Assembly (NCBI GenBank): GCA_021160565.1
Contig: JAGHCG010000008.1
Coordinates: 1-5,446 of the forward strand
Length of the DNA: 5,446 nucleotides
Direction of reading: 5' to 3'
From: a bacterium
GTDB taxonomy: Bacteria; Ratteibacteria; UBA8468; B48-G9; JAFGKM01
Shown: positions 1-5,446 of the stretch, piece by piece
Position numbering within the stretch: position 1 is the first letter of the stretch
How the letters are laid out: each line of letters opens with the position of its first letter
Program-made: the position numbers and the translations under genes
Notes under the pieces: generated by a model
What the model saw: only the letters and a program-made list of their open reading frames with translations
What the model was told of the DNA's origin: nothing
Databases searched by the model: none

Positions 1-1
1 G

Positions 2-253
2 TTTGAAAAAGATATAATAATCAGAGAAAATGAAAAGATGGAAGGAAGTTACCTTCTTAAACAATTTATAAAGGAAGGAAGATTAATAGAAAAACTTCCA
101 AAACTGGAGGAAATAAGAGAATATTACAGAAAACAGTTTGAAAAATTACCCGATGAGTTGAAAATTATTGATAAGAAAGTTGGTTATCCTGTGATTATTT
201 CGGATGAACTTGAAAAACTCCTTCACGAGATAAAAGGGAGGCAGGGGAGATGA
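2..253 (+). CDS. pncB: Nicotinate phosphoribosyltransferase, C-terminal end (5' end outside window)
   Basis: Nicotinate phosphoribosyltransferase couples nicotinate with PRPP, with ATP hydrolysis, to make nicotinate mononucleotide in the cytoplasmic NAD salvage (Preiss-Handler) pathway. Only the last 83 codons are visible. The frame is open from the left edge, so the ATG at 38 is an internal methionine and not a start. What is seen is the typical C-terminal tail of the family: a 'GRLIEKLPKLEEIREYYRKQ' stretch, then LPDE, then a 'YPVIISDELEKL' ending that matches the YPV-x-LS-x-L tail I know from bacterial NAPRTases. The catalytic core lies outside the window, so activity cannot be judged. Its TGA stop overlaps the ATG of the nicotinamidase gene (ATGA), which supports the assignment because the two enzymes act in sequence. 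The remaining doubt is that a short tail alone was used. Confidence 0.83.
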   Translation, partial: FEKDIIIRENEKMEGSYLLKQFIKEGRLIEKLPKLEEIREYYRKQFEKLPDELKIIDKKVGYPVIISDELEKLLHEIKGRQGR

Positions 254-855
254 TTGATACAAATGAGGTTGCTTTTGTTGATATTGATACTCAGAAAGAT
301 TTTATGGAAAAAGAGGGTGCTCTTTATATTAATTCTTCCGAGGAGATAAAAGAAAATTTAAAAAAACTTACACAGTCTGCTGTTGAGAAAAAAATTGTGG
401 TTTTATGTTCTGTTGATGCTCATACTGAAAATGACCCTGAATTTTCTCAATTTCCCCCCCACTGTGTCAGAGGGAAAGAGGGATATGAGAAAATTGATGA
501 GACAAAAGTTGAAAAATTTATAATTGTCCCTTATGAAAGAAAATTTATACCTGAGGTTAGAGATTATCACCAGATAATTTTTGAAAAGAAAACCTTCAGC
601 ATATTTGATAATCCGAATTTTCTTCCTTTTCTCAAAAAAATTAGAAAAAAGAAATTTTTCATCTATGGAGTTGCAACTGAATACTGTGTGAAGGCTGCTG
701 TTGAGGGTTTTTTGAAAGAAAGGTATGAAGTATTTTTAATCTCCGATGCAATAAAGGCAATTGATGAAGAAAAGGGAAAAAAGATTATTGAAGAATTTAA
801 AAATAGAGGAGTTAAAATAATAAAAACTGAAGAGGTTTTTACACTGTTTAAATAG
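250..855 (+). CDS. pncA: Nicotinamidase / isochorismatase-family cysteine hydrolase
   Basis: This 201-residue cytoplasmic enzyme probably hydrolyses nicotinamide to nicotinate and ammonia, supplying the NAPRTase encoded just upstream. The isochorismatase-like fold is recognisable throughout. The catalytic Asp is D13 in DTQKDF, the catalytic Lys is most likely K113 (EKKTFSIFDNP), and the nucleophile is C146 in GVATEYCVKAAV. Metal ligands of nicotinamidases are present as D56 and H58 (SVDAH) and H71 in the hallmark PPHC-x-RG motif. That motif favours nicotinamidase over isochorismatase or other amidohydrolases of the superfamily. Length is normal for the family. The start is fixed by the 4-nt ATGA overlap with pncB and by a GGGAGG Shine-Dalgarno site at 236-241, 8 nt upstream, so the two are translationally coupled in one operon. 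The PPH motif is encoded across a run of seven C at 454-460. The 3' end overlaps the convergent gene by 8 nt. Substrate is inferred from motif and neighbour. Confidence 0.9.
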   Translation: MIDTNEVAFVDIDTQKDFMEKEGALYINSSEEIKENLKKLTQSAVEKKIVVLCSVDAHTENDPEFSQFPPHCVRGKEGYEKIDETKVEKFIIVPYERKFIPEVRDYHQIIFEKKTFSIFDNPNFLPFLKKIRKKKFFIYGVATEYCVKAAVEGFLKERYEVFLISDAIKAIDEEKGKKIIEEFKNRGVKIIKTEEVFTLFK

Positions 856-2962
856 ATTGAGGAGCAGTGGTTTTATAAACAAAAAATAGAAAACAGAGAA
901 AGAGAAAAATTCCAATAAGCAGAATTATAAGAAATCTTTTCCATGAGAAAACTTTCTGTGTCTGTTTGAAGAATTTTTTTAGTATGTCTCCTTTTTCTTT
1001 TTTAGAACCTTTTGGAAAAGGAGGTTTGAAGGTAAATATTCCACCCAGACGGGTTGTTAACCTCATTCTCAGATTTATTGCACATCCACTCGCTTCAAAA
1101 ATTATACTTAAATCTCTCCTTCTCAACTTTATAAATCCCACAATCATGCTTGGAATTAAAATTAGCGTTCCTATTACTCCAACAGTAATGAGAATGTGGA
1201 TAAACTTCACCTGAGAAAATACTTTTGTTATATAGGCAAAAGAAGAACCAATCGCTGCTATTGCAACTCCTCCTCCAACCATAAGGTCTCTGGCTATACC
1301 TGAACCTGTTGGAGAAACAACAGCAGTTTCAACTTTTTTCTGTTTTGCTTTTGCAAATTTTTCCACCTGTCTTTTTATATTCTCAGCAAGGCGGATAAAT
1401 GGAGATTTTATTGCTTCAAGAAGTCCAACAGGATTTACAATCATATCAACAATTTCAGCATCCCATTCCTTTCCATCATTTGTAAAAAATACCCCTCTTT
1501 TCCCAATTCCCAATCTTCCAACTTCTCCTGAAGTTAAAGCAGCAACAACTTCAAACTTTTTTTCCTTATCCTCTTTCCCTGTAATGAGAAGATACATCAG
1601 AAAAACATTACTTTTCTGAGATATCTTTTTGTGAATATTTCTGTTGGTAACCTTTATTGTGAGAGTGATTTTCCTCCCATCAATTATTAAAGTTCCTGCT
1701 TCGTATAAGGATTTAACTGTAGGGTCATAAACATTGGAAAAACTCACTGAATTGTTGAGAAAATCCAGAAGGTATCTTTGATAAAGAATTAATTTTTCCA
1801 GTGTCTGGATATTTCTTATTTCTTCAGCAACTTCAAGGTCTTTTCTGATAAGTTCTTCAATTTTTTCTTTATAATTTCCCTCAATATATTTCTTTAACTT
1901 TTCCTCCCCAATACTTTCAACCTTTTCTCCCTTTTTTCTTTTCAACCACTCTCTGTATTTACCAAGTGAATTTTTAAAGTTTTCCCATCTTTCCTTTGTA
2001 AGTGAACTTATTTCTTCACCATATATTTTTTCAAGAACACTTTTCAATTTTTCAATTTTTTCTCTGTAAAGGATATTTATTTCCTTATCAAAATTTAAAA
2101 TTTCCTCTTTATTTACAGGTGCAAGCGGGAGACGATTTAATTTTTCAAATAATATTTGTTTTTCCTCAAAAGTAGTTTCTTCAAGTTCTTTTTGTTTAAG
2201 TTTTGCATGTTCAATCACCCTTTCATCAATTTTGGCAAGACCACACAGAAGAAAATAATTGTCAATTTTTTCTTCAACTTCCTTCATTATCTTAAAAATT
2301 TCTTCTGTCTGTTTTCCATAAACCATTATTTCTGTTTTTTCTTCTCCTTCAGGTATTTTCCCTTCATTTATCCACTCAATATATCCTTTTGCCTGATTGA
2401 AAAATTCTTCAAGAATTTCCTGATTTATTCCAGGTTTTCCACTTTTATCCTGAACACTTCCCACGCTTGACATTATTAAAGAGATAAGTTGACTTACTTC
2501 TGGTTCTTTTGCAGTGTCAGGGGTTATAACTCCATCTCCATTTGCTCCCGCATCAGCCATAATTTTCTGAAGGTCTCTTACCCGGGAAAGAGATATTTCT
2601 TTGCTTTCAGGAATACCTGTATTTTTTAGAATTCTCTCGGCTGTTTTTCTGATCAAATTTCCTTCCGGTTCCTCAATATTGATACTTTCCAGTTTCAGAA
2701 TATCCTTTCCGATATTTTCATAATTTTTTAAAATTTTGAGAAACCATCTAACAGCGTTTTTTATCTCATCTGTTCTTATTCTTCCATTCTTATCAGTATC
2801 AAGATAATGAAGAAACGCCTTATCGCAATTGAGAATATCTATTGGAATACTTGTTGCTGCCCAGAGTGCCTCATCAAGAGATAATATTTTTTCAAAATCT
2901 TCTGAAGACTGGATTTTTAACTGATAACTTCCACCATAATTTCTGAATGTGAACTTTTCCAT
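848..2962 (-). CDS. EF-hand domain, multi-pass membrane protein of an uncharacterised family
   Basis: No function is established. The 704-residue protein opens with FRNYGGSYQL and carries a canonical EF-hand loop at 55-66 (DTDKNGRIRTDE: ligands D55, D57, N59, E66 plus G60 and I62), so calcium binding is likely. A second, degenerate loop follows around 137-149 (NGDGVI). Residues about 215-400 are highly charged and helical, partly coiled-coil-like. Residues about 405-545 form a conserved core with AGTLIIDGR (422-430), a GKRGVFF motif (487-493), KEWDAEI (498-504) and NPVG (510-513). The C-terminal part has hydrophobic segments at about 559-578 (weak), 587-611 (strong, followed by KLRRRDL) and 676-696 (strong). 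From memory, this whole order of motifs recurs in large uncharacterised EF-hand proteins of PVC-type and related bacteria, which also begin at the equivalent of this ATG. An envelope-anchored calcium-responsive or structural role is a guess. It appears to be transcribed alone from a leaderless promoter, and its stop overlaps pncA. Confidence 0.85.
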   Translation of the reverse strand: MEKFTFRNYGGSYQLKIQSSEDFEKILSLDEALWAATSIPIDILNCDKAFLHYLDTDKNGRIRTDEIKNAVRWFLKILKNYENIGKDILKLESINIEEPEGNLIRKTAERILKNTGIPESKEISLSRVRDLQKIMADAGANGDGVITPDTAKEPEVSQLISLIMSSVGSVQDKSGKPGINQEILEEFFNQAKGYIEWINEGKIPEGEEKTEIMVYGKQTEEIFKIMKEVEEKIDNYFLLCGLAKIDERVIEHAKLKQKELEETTFEEKQILFEKLNRLPLAPVNKEEILNFDKEINILYREKIEKLKSVLEKIYGEEISSLTKERWENFKNSLGKYREWLKRKKGEKVESIGEEKLKKYIEGNYKEKIEELIRKDLEVAEEIRNIQTLEKLILYQRYLLDFLNNSVSFSNVYDPTVKSLYEAGTLIIDGRKITLTIKVTNRNIHKKISQKSNVFLMYLLITGKEDKEKKFEVVAALTSGEVGRLGIGKRGVFFTNDGKEWDAEIVDMIVNPVGLLEAIKSPFIRLAENIKRQVEKFAKAKQKKVETAVVSPTGSGIARDLMVGGGVAIAAIGSSFAYITKVFSQVKFIHILITVGVIGTLILIPSMIVGFIKLRRRDLSIIFEASGCAINLRMRLTTRLGGIFTFKPPFPKGSKKEKGDILKKFFKQTQKVFSWKRFLIILLIGIFLFLCFLFFVYKTTAPQSI

Positions 2963-2969
2963 TTCCTAA

Positions 2970-2998
2970 ATATTATCAGAAAAAAAAATTAGGGTCAA
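2970..2998 (-). promoter_or_regulatory. Sigma70-type promoter of the EF-hand gene, predicted leaderless
   Basis: Reading the minus strand, a -35 box TTGACC (2998-2993) is followed after exactly 17 nt by TAATAT (2975-2970), with TG one base before it as in extended -10 promoters. The hexamer ends 7 nt before the ATG at 2962, so a start site at normal distance would fall on or next to the A of the start codon. The only purine-rich sequence, AGGAA, directly abuts the ATG and is too close to act as a Shine-Dalgarno site. Confidence 0.6.
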
Positions 2999-3178
2999 AA
3001 AATCGCATCCCTCAAAAATAATCTCTATGAAGTTGTATTGTTTTTCTTCAAATTCAGCACAATGCCTGCTGGACTCCGCATTCTTGTGAAAATAATCTTG
3101 CTTAAAAGAAAGAAATTAAAAACAGAGATATTGTGGATGGGCTTGAAAGTAAGTAAAGACGGACAGGATTTATCATTT

Positions 3179-3849
3179 TTAAAGAGGATTCTTTATATTT
3201 TTTAATGCTTTCTCAATGAATTCTATTCCTTCTTTTTTCTCAAACCACCTTCCATGACCTGGAAGAAGTAAATCAAACTCAAGATTTTTGATTTTTTTCA
3301 AACTTTTTCAAGTTCCTCTATATTGAAATCAATACTCCCTTTCCATCCAATTTTTCCATCTTCAAGAATTAAATCTCCTGTGAATAAGCACTTCTTTCCT
3401 TCAATTTCAATTAAAAAAGAAGATGAACCTGCTGTATGTCCCGGTGTATGAAGGAGATTTATTTTTATTCCACCAATTTCTATTACCTTATCTTCCTTAA
3501 ATTTAATTTCAACTTTTGTTTTTTTCACAGCAGAGACATTTTCAGGCCAGATTTTATAAATTTCCTTTTCGAGTGCTTCTGCTGTTTTTTCATGGGCTAC
3601 TATTTTACTTCCATTTTTTTCAAAAAGATAACCAGCCAGTGCATGGTCAAAATGGCAATGAGTGATCAGAATAAAAGAAGGGAAGGGTAAACCAAAAGAT
3701 TCCATATTTTTAATCAAATTCTCGTAAACTTCAGGAATTCCACAGTCAACAAGAACTGTCTCTTTTCCTTCAATTGCAAAAATATTACAGTTATTTCCAC
3801 CACTCTCCAAAATAAGATAAACTCTATTTATAATTTCTCCCTTTTCCAT
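3179..3849 (-). pseudogene. Metallo-beta-lactamase-fold hydrolase, interrupted by a one-base frameshift
   Basis: This is a glyoxalase II-like member of the metallo-beta-lactamase superfamily, cytoplasmic by its lack of a signal peptide; substrate unknown. The uninterrupted reading frame gives 183 residues (stop at 3298) with the metal motif THCHFDH at 63-69 (H64, H66, D68, H69), HTPGHTAG at 134-141 (H138) and FTGD at 156-159 (D159). The expected last ligand motif is missing from that product. It is found just downstream in the -1 frame: inserting one base in the five-A run (plus-strand T at 3304-3308) reads LEKSLKKIKNLEFDLLLPGHG, then RWF and an ordinary helical tail ending at a TAA at 3179-3181. 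The repaired protein has 223 residues, the usual family length, with H199 as the final ligand. This is either a real recent mutation or a homopolymer error in the sequence. If real, the truncated product would lack H199 and probably activity. The start ATG is supported by the promoter 7 nt upstream. Confidence 0.85.
3304..3308 (-). other. Frameshift site in the MBL-fold gene (short homopolymer)
   Basis: On the coding strand the sequence reads GAA AAA GTT TGA, ending the zero frame. A sixth A in this run would give GAA AAA AGT TTG AAA AAA ATC and continue into the conserved PGHG-containing C-terminus. The serine so produced (EKSLKKI) suits the family pattern, which favours a lost A here over a change in the T run just after it. 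No classical -1 slippery heptamer in the correct phase is present. Confidence 0.7.
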
Positions 3850-3856
3850 TAATTAA

Positions 3857-3885
3857 ATTATATCTCAAATCTCCTACAACCAGAA
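3857..3885 (-). promoter_or_regulatory. Promoter of the MBL-fold gene, predicted leaderless
   Basis: The minus strand has a perfect TATAAT (3862-3857) ending exactly 7 nt before the ATG at 3849, the same spacing as at the EF-hand gene. At 17 nt upstream sits only a weak -35 candidate, TTCTGG (3885-3880). A TAGGAG sequence exists but lies upstream of the -10 and about 24 nt from the ATG, so it cannot serve as a ribosome binding site if this promoter is used. Confidence 0.55.
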
Positions 3886-3931
3886 TTTTCTTTTTTCAAA
3901 AAAATTGAAAAGTTAGACCTCCACGAATAAA

Positions 3932-3941
3932 CCTTATAAGG
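3932..3941. promoter_or_regulatory. Perfect 10-bp palindrome overlapping a possible -10 box
   Basis: CCTTATAAGG is self-complementary and lies in the divergent intergenic region. It contains TATAAG (3935-3940), a five-of-six match to a sigma70 -10 box for the rightward gene, although no good -35 stands at the proper distance. It could be an operator or chance in AT-rich DNA; a 10-bp palindrome alone is weak evidence. Confidence 0.25.
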
Positions 3942-3983
3942 GATAAAAAAGTCAAAATTATAGATTAGGTAAAATATTTAAAA

Positions 3984-3990
3984 GAGGAGG
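3984..3990 (+). promoter_or_regulatory. Strong Shine-Dalgarno site of the barrel-protein gene
   Basis: GAGGAGG lies 5 nt before the ATG at 3996, close to ideal complementarity and spacing to the 16S rRNA 3' end. It decides the start codon, and it contrasts with the two divergently oriented genes that have no usable site. Confidence 0.85.
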
Positions 3991-3995
3991 TAAAT

Positions 3996-5446
3996 ATGAA
4001 AAAAATTTTAGTTGCAATAAGAGTTTTGGGAATAATGAGTTTTTTTGTTTTTATAATGGGTGGGAAATTGGACGGAAAAACTATAATTGGGACTGGAACA
4101 ATAAGATACATTCAGTTGGAAGGAGGTTTTTACGGAATTATCACAGAAAAAGGAGAGAAATATCTGCCTATAAACTTAAAAGAGGAATTTAAAGAAGATG
4201 GATTAAGAGTTTGGTTTAAAGGAAAGTTAAGAAAGGTTGTGACAATTCAAATGTGGGGAAAGCCAATAGAGATTTTAGAAATCCAAAAAATTAGAGAAAA
4301 TAAGGTAAAAAATCTTTCTCAAATAAAAGTTGCAATTCTTTATGAAAGGATAGGAGATGGGAGAGTGATTAATAGAGAAGTGGAAGATGAAATAAAAATT
4401 TTTAAAGAGACAAATACGGATTTCATTTTCAGGGCTTTCTGGAGATGGAACCCCTGCCCAGAAAAATGTGATGACTTATCAAATATAAATATGAGAAAAA
4501 AATGTAAACTTTTGGGATATAGTTACTACCATTTGGAAAAAACAATTTCAAAAATAAAGAAAGAAATTCCGGGAATAATTATTTGTGGAGCAATTCCTGC
4601 TCAAATAATTCAGAGAAAAGGGGTCTGGAATCCACAAACAAAAGAAATTATAAGATACCCTGAAACCTGGGATTTAGCTTTAGACCCCTCAAAATGGAAA
4701 ATAGATATGTCAAAAGAAGAACTTCAATGTAGATTTGCAAAAACCCATTTCTGGGTACCTCAAGATTTAGATTGCAGAGATTATCATCCAGAGATTGCTT
4801 CGGCTTATTTTCCAGACATTACCAATAAAAAATTTCAGGAATTACTTCTAAGTTGGGCAGAAAGACAAATAGATGCAGGTGTTGACGCTATCTGGATTGA
4901 TATGCTTTTTAAACAGGTAGTAATCCTTTATAGAATAACGAAAGATTTCAATCATCCCTCTGTAAAAGAAAGTTATGATGCAGTGTGTAAAATTGTGGAG
5001 AAAATCCACAAGTATGGAGAGAAAAATGGAAAAGATATTCTTGTAGGAAGTTGGCCTACAGCAATTTATTTTCCTTATCCTCCACCAAAACTTGATTTTG
5101 TTACTCTATCTCCTTCAAGGAGAGAAATAAGGGAGATGAAACTTGATGGGAAGAAATGGGATAAAAGATTAAAATTAATTAGGAAAAAGTTTGGAAACAT
5201 CCCCATTTTTGCCTTCATAGATTGGGCAGGAAGTACAAAAACACCTTTGGGAGAGTTTAGTCAGGTTTTGACGAAAGAGGAACAGAAAGAATTTTTAAAA
5301 ATTGCTGATGAATTTTTCTCCCGGAGAAATGTAATATTTGTCTTCCCAGTTCATGGTGGATTTATGGGGCAGGATGCAAAAATTTTATCTTTTGAGAAAT
5401 TGAAAATTTATGATAGTTTTGCTCCAGAGTTCAATACTTACAAAAC
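3996..5446 (+). CDS. Secreted/anchored protein: beta-rich domain plus putative glycoside-hydrolase-like TIM barrel (3' end outside window)
   Basis: No named family could be assigned with certainty. The frame stays open for 483 codons to the right edge. Residues 1-23 look like a signal peptide or anchor (KK, then hydrophobic ILVAI...GIMSFFVFIMGG), without a lipobox cysteine. Residues about 30-98 form a compact beta-rich unit (GTGTIRYIQLEGGFYGI, LRVWFKG, IQMWGKPIEI). From about 110 there are eight hydrophobic strand-like segments, alternating with helices: 111-117, 142-149, 192-200, 297-304, 346-354, 367-374, 401-410 and 446-452, the pattern of a (beta/alpha)8 barrel. Acidic residues sit after strand 4 (D302 in DAIWIDML) and strand 7 (D409 in FAFIDWAG), where retaining and related glycosidases often keep catalytic acids. 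FRAFWRWNPCPEKC (145-158) is a distinctive aromatic/cysteine stretch. The gene is divergent from the MBL-fold gene and has a strong Shine-Dalgarno site. Enzyme class is inference, and polysaccharide binding by the N-terminal unit is only possible. Confidence 0.75.
   Translation, partial: MKKILVAIRVLGIMSFFVFIMGGKLDGKTIIGTGTIRYIQLEGGFYGIITEKGEKYLPINLKEEFKEDGLRVWFKGKLRKVVTIQMWGKPIEILEIQKIRENKVKNLSQIKVAILYERIGDGRVINREVEDEIKIFKETNTDFIFRAFWRWNPCPEKCDDLSNINMRKKCKLLGYSYYHLEKTISKIKKEIPGIIICGAIPAQIIQRKGVWNPQTKEIIRYPETWDLALDPSKWKIDMSKEELQCRFAKTHFWVPQDLDCRDYHPEIASAYFPDITNKKFQELLLSWAERQIDAGVDAIWIDMLFKQVVILYRITKDFNHPSVKESYDAVCKIVEKIHKYGEKNGKDILVGSWPTAIYFPYPPPKLDFVTLSPSRREIREMKLDGKKWDKRLKLIRKKFGNIPIFAFIDWAGSTKTPLGEFSQVLTKEEQKEFLKIADEFFSRRNVIFVFPVHGGFMGQDAKILSFEKLKIYDSFAPEFNTYK

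Noticed and set aside
38..253. Independent 71-residue small gene starting at the ATG at 38
   Set aside because: The frame is open back to the left edge, there is no ribosome binding site before 38, and the sequence matches the tail of nicotinate phosphoribosyltransferase.
966..1214. Open frame of 82 codons on the + strand
   Set aside because: Lies antisense inside the EF-hand/membrane gene; its sequence mirrors that gene's membrane segments and there is no independent coding evidence.
2156..2470. Open frame of 104 codons on the + strand, rich in Phe and Lys
   Set aside because: Antisense shadow of the charged helical region of the EF-hand gene; low-complexity composition and no ribosome binding site.
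3055..3071. CAGCA/TGCTG hairpin as a terminator between the two minus-strand genes
   Set aside because: Only 5 bp with a 7-nt loop and not followed by a T-run on either strand.
3290..3315. Programmed -1 ribosomal frameshift as the explanation for the split MBL-fold gene
   Set aside because: No in-phase X-XXY-YYZ slippery heptamer, no evident downstream hairpin, and MBL-fold hydrolases of this type are not known to use one; single-base loss or sequence error is simpler.
3436..3690. Open frame of 84 codons on the + strand
   Set aside because: Antisense shadow of the MBL-fold gene, which has clear metal-binding motifs.
3996..4070. Lipoprotein signal on the barrel protein
   Set aside because: No cysteine in the first 150 residues, so no lipobox.
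1..5446. CRISPR arrays, tRNA or rRNA genes, insertion sequences, attachment sites, toxin-antitoxin or defence modules
   Set aside because: No regularly spaced repeats, terminal inverted repeats, structured RNA signatures or recognisable module genes were seen on reading both strands.

Overview
The window is AT-rich DNA (roughly one third GC by eye), densely coded on both strands, with short intergenic gaps and no tRNA, rRNA, CRISPR array or insertion sequence that I can recognise. Shine-Dalgarno sites precede two of the genes, which points to a bacterium. The AT-rich composition, and an EF-hand/membrane protein family that I associate from memory with PVC-type and related uncultivated bacteria, would fit a low-GC uncultivated lineage (for example Omnitrophota-like). 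That placement is a guess, not a demonstration.

Left part (1-855, + strand): the 3' end of a nicotinate phosphoribosyltransferase gene (pncB), joined through an ATGA stop/start overlap to a complete nicotinamidase-type cysteine hydrolase (pncA). Together they make the two-step Preiss-Handler entry to NAD: nicotinamide to nicotinate, then nicotinate to nicotinate mononucleotide. pncA runs tail-to-tail into the next gene with an 8-nt overlap of the 3' ends.

Middle (848-3849, - strand): two genes read leftwards. The upstream one (3849 to 3179) is a metallo-beta-lactamase-fold hydrolase broken by a single-base frameshift near its end. The conceptual repair restores the last metal-ligand motif (PGHG) and a normal length of about 223 residues. 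After a 216-nt gap comes a 704-residue protein with an N-terminal EF-hand, a long helical middle, a conserved uncharacterised core and C-terminal membrane segments. Both genes have a -10-like hexamer ending exactly 7 nt before the ATG and no usable Shine-Dalgarno site, so both look like leaderless transcription units.

Right part (3850-5446): a 146-nt divergent intergenic region, then a strong Shine-Dalgarno site and a long gene that runs off the right edge (at least 483 codons). It encodes a secreted or membrane-anchored protein with a small beta-rich domain followed by what looks like a complete eight-strand (beta/alpha)8 barrel with acidic residues after strands 4 and 7, suggestive of a glycoside-hydrolase-like enzyme of unknown substrate.

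Apart from the NAD salvage pair, the genes show no obvious shared pathway. The points most worth a second look are the MBL frameshift, the two matched leaderless promoters, the EF-hand/membrane family and the two-domain barrel protein.
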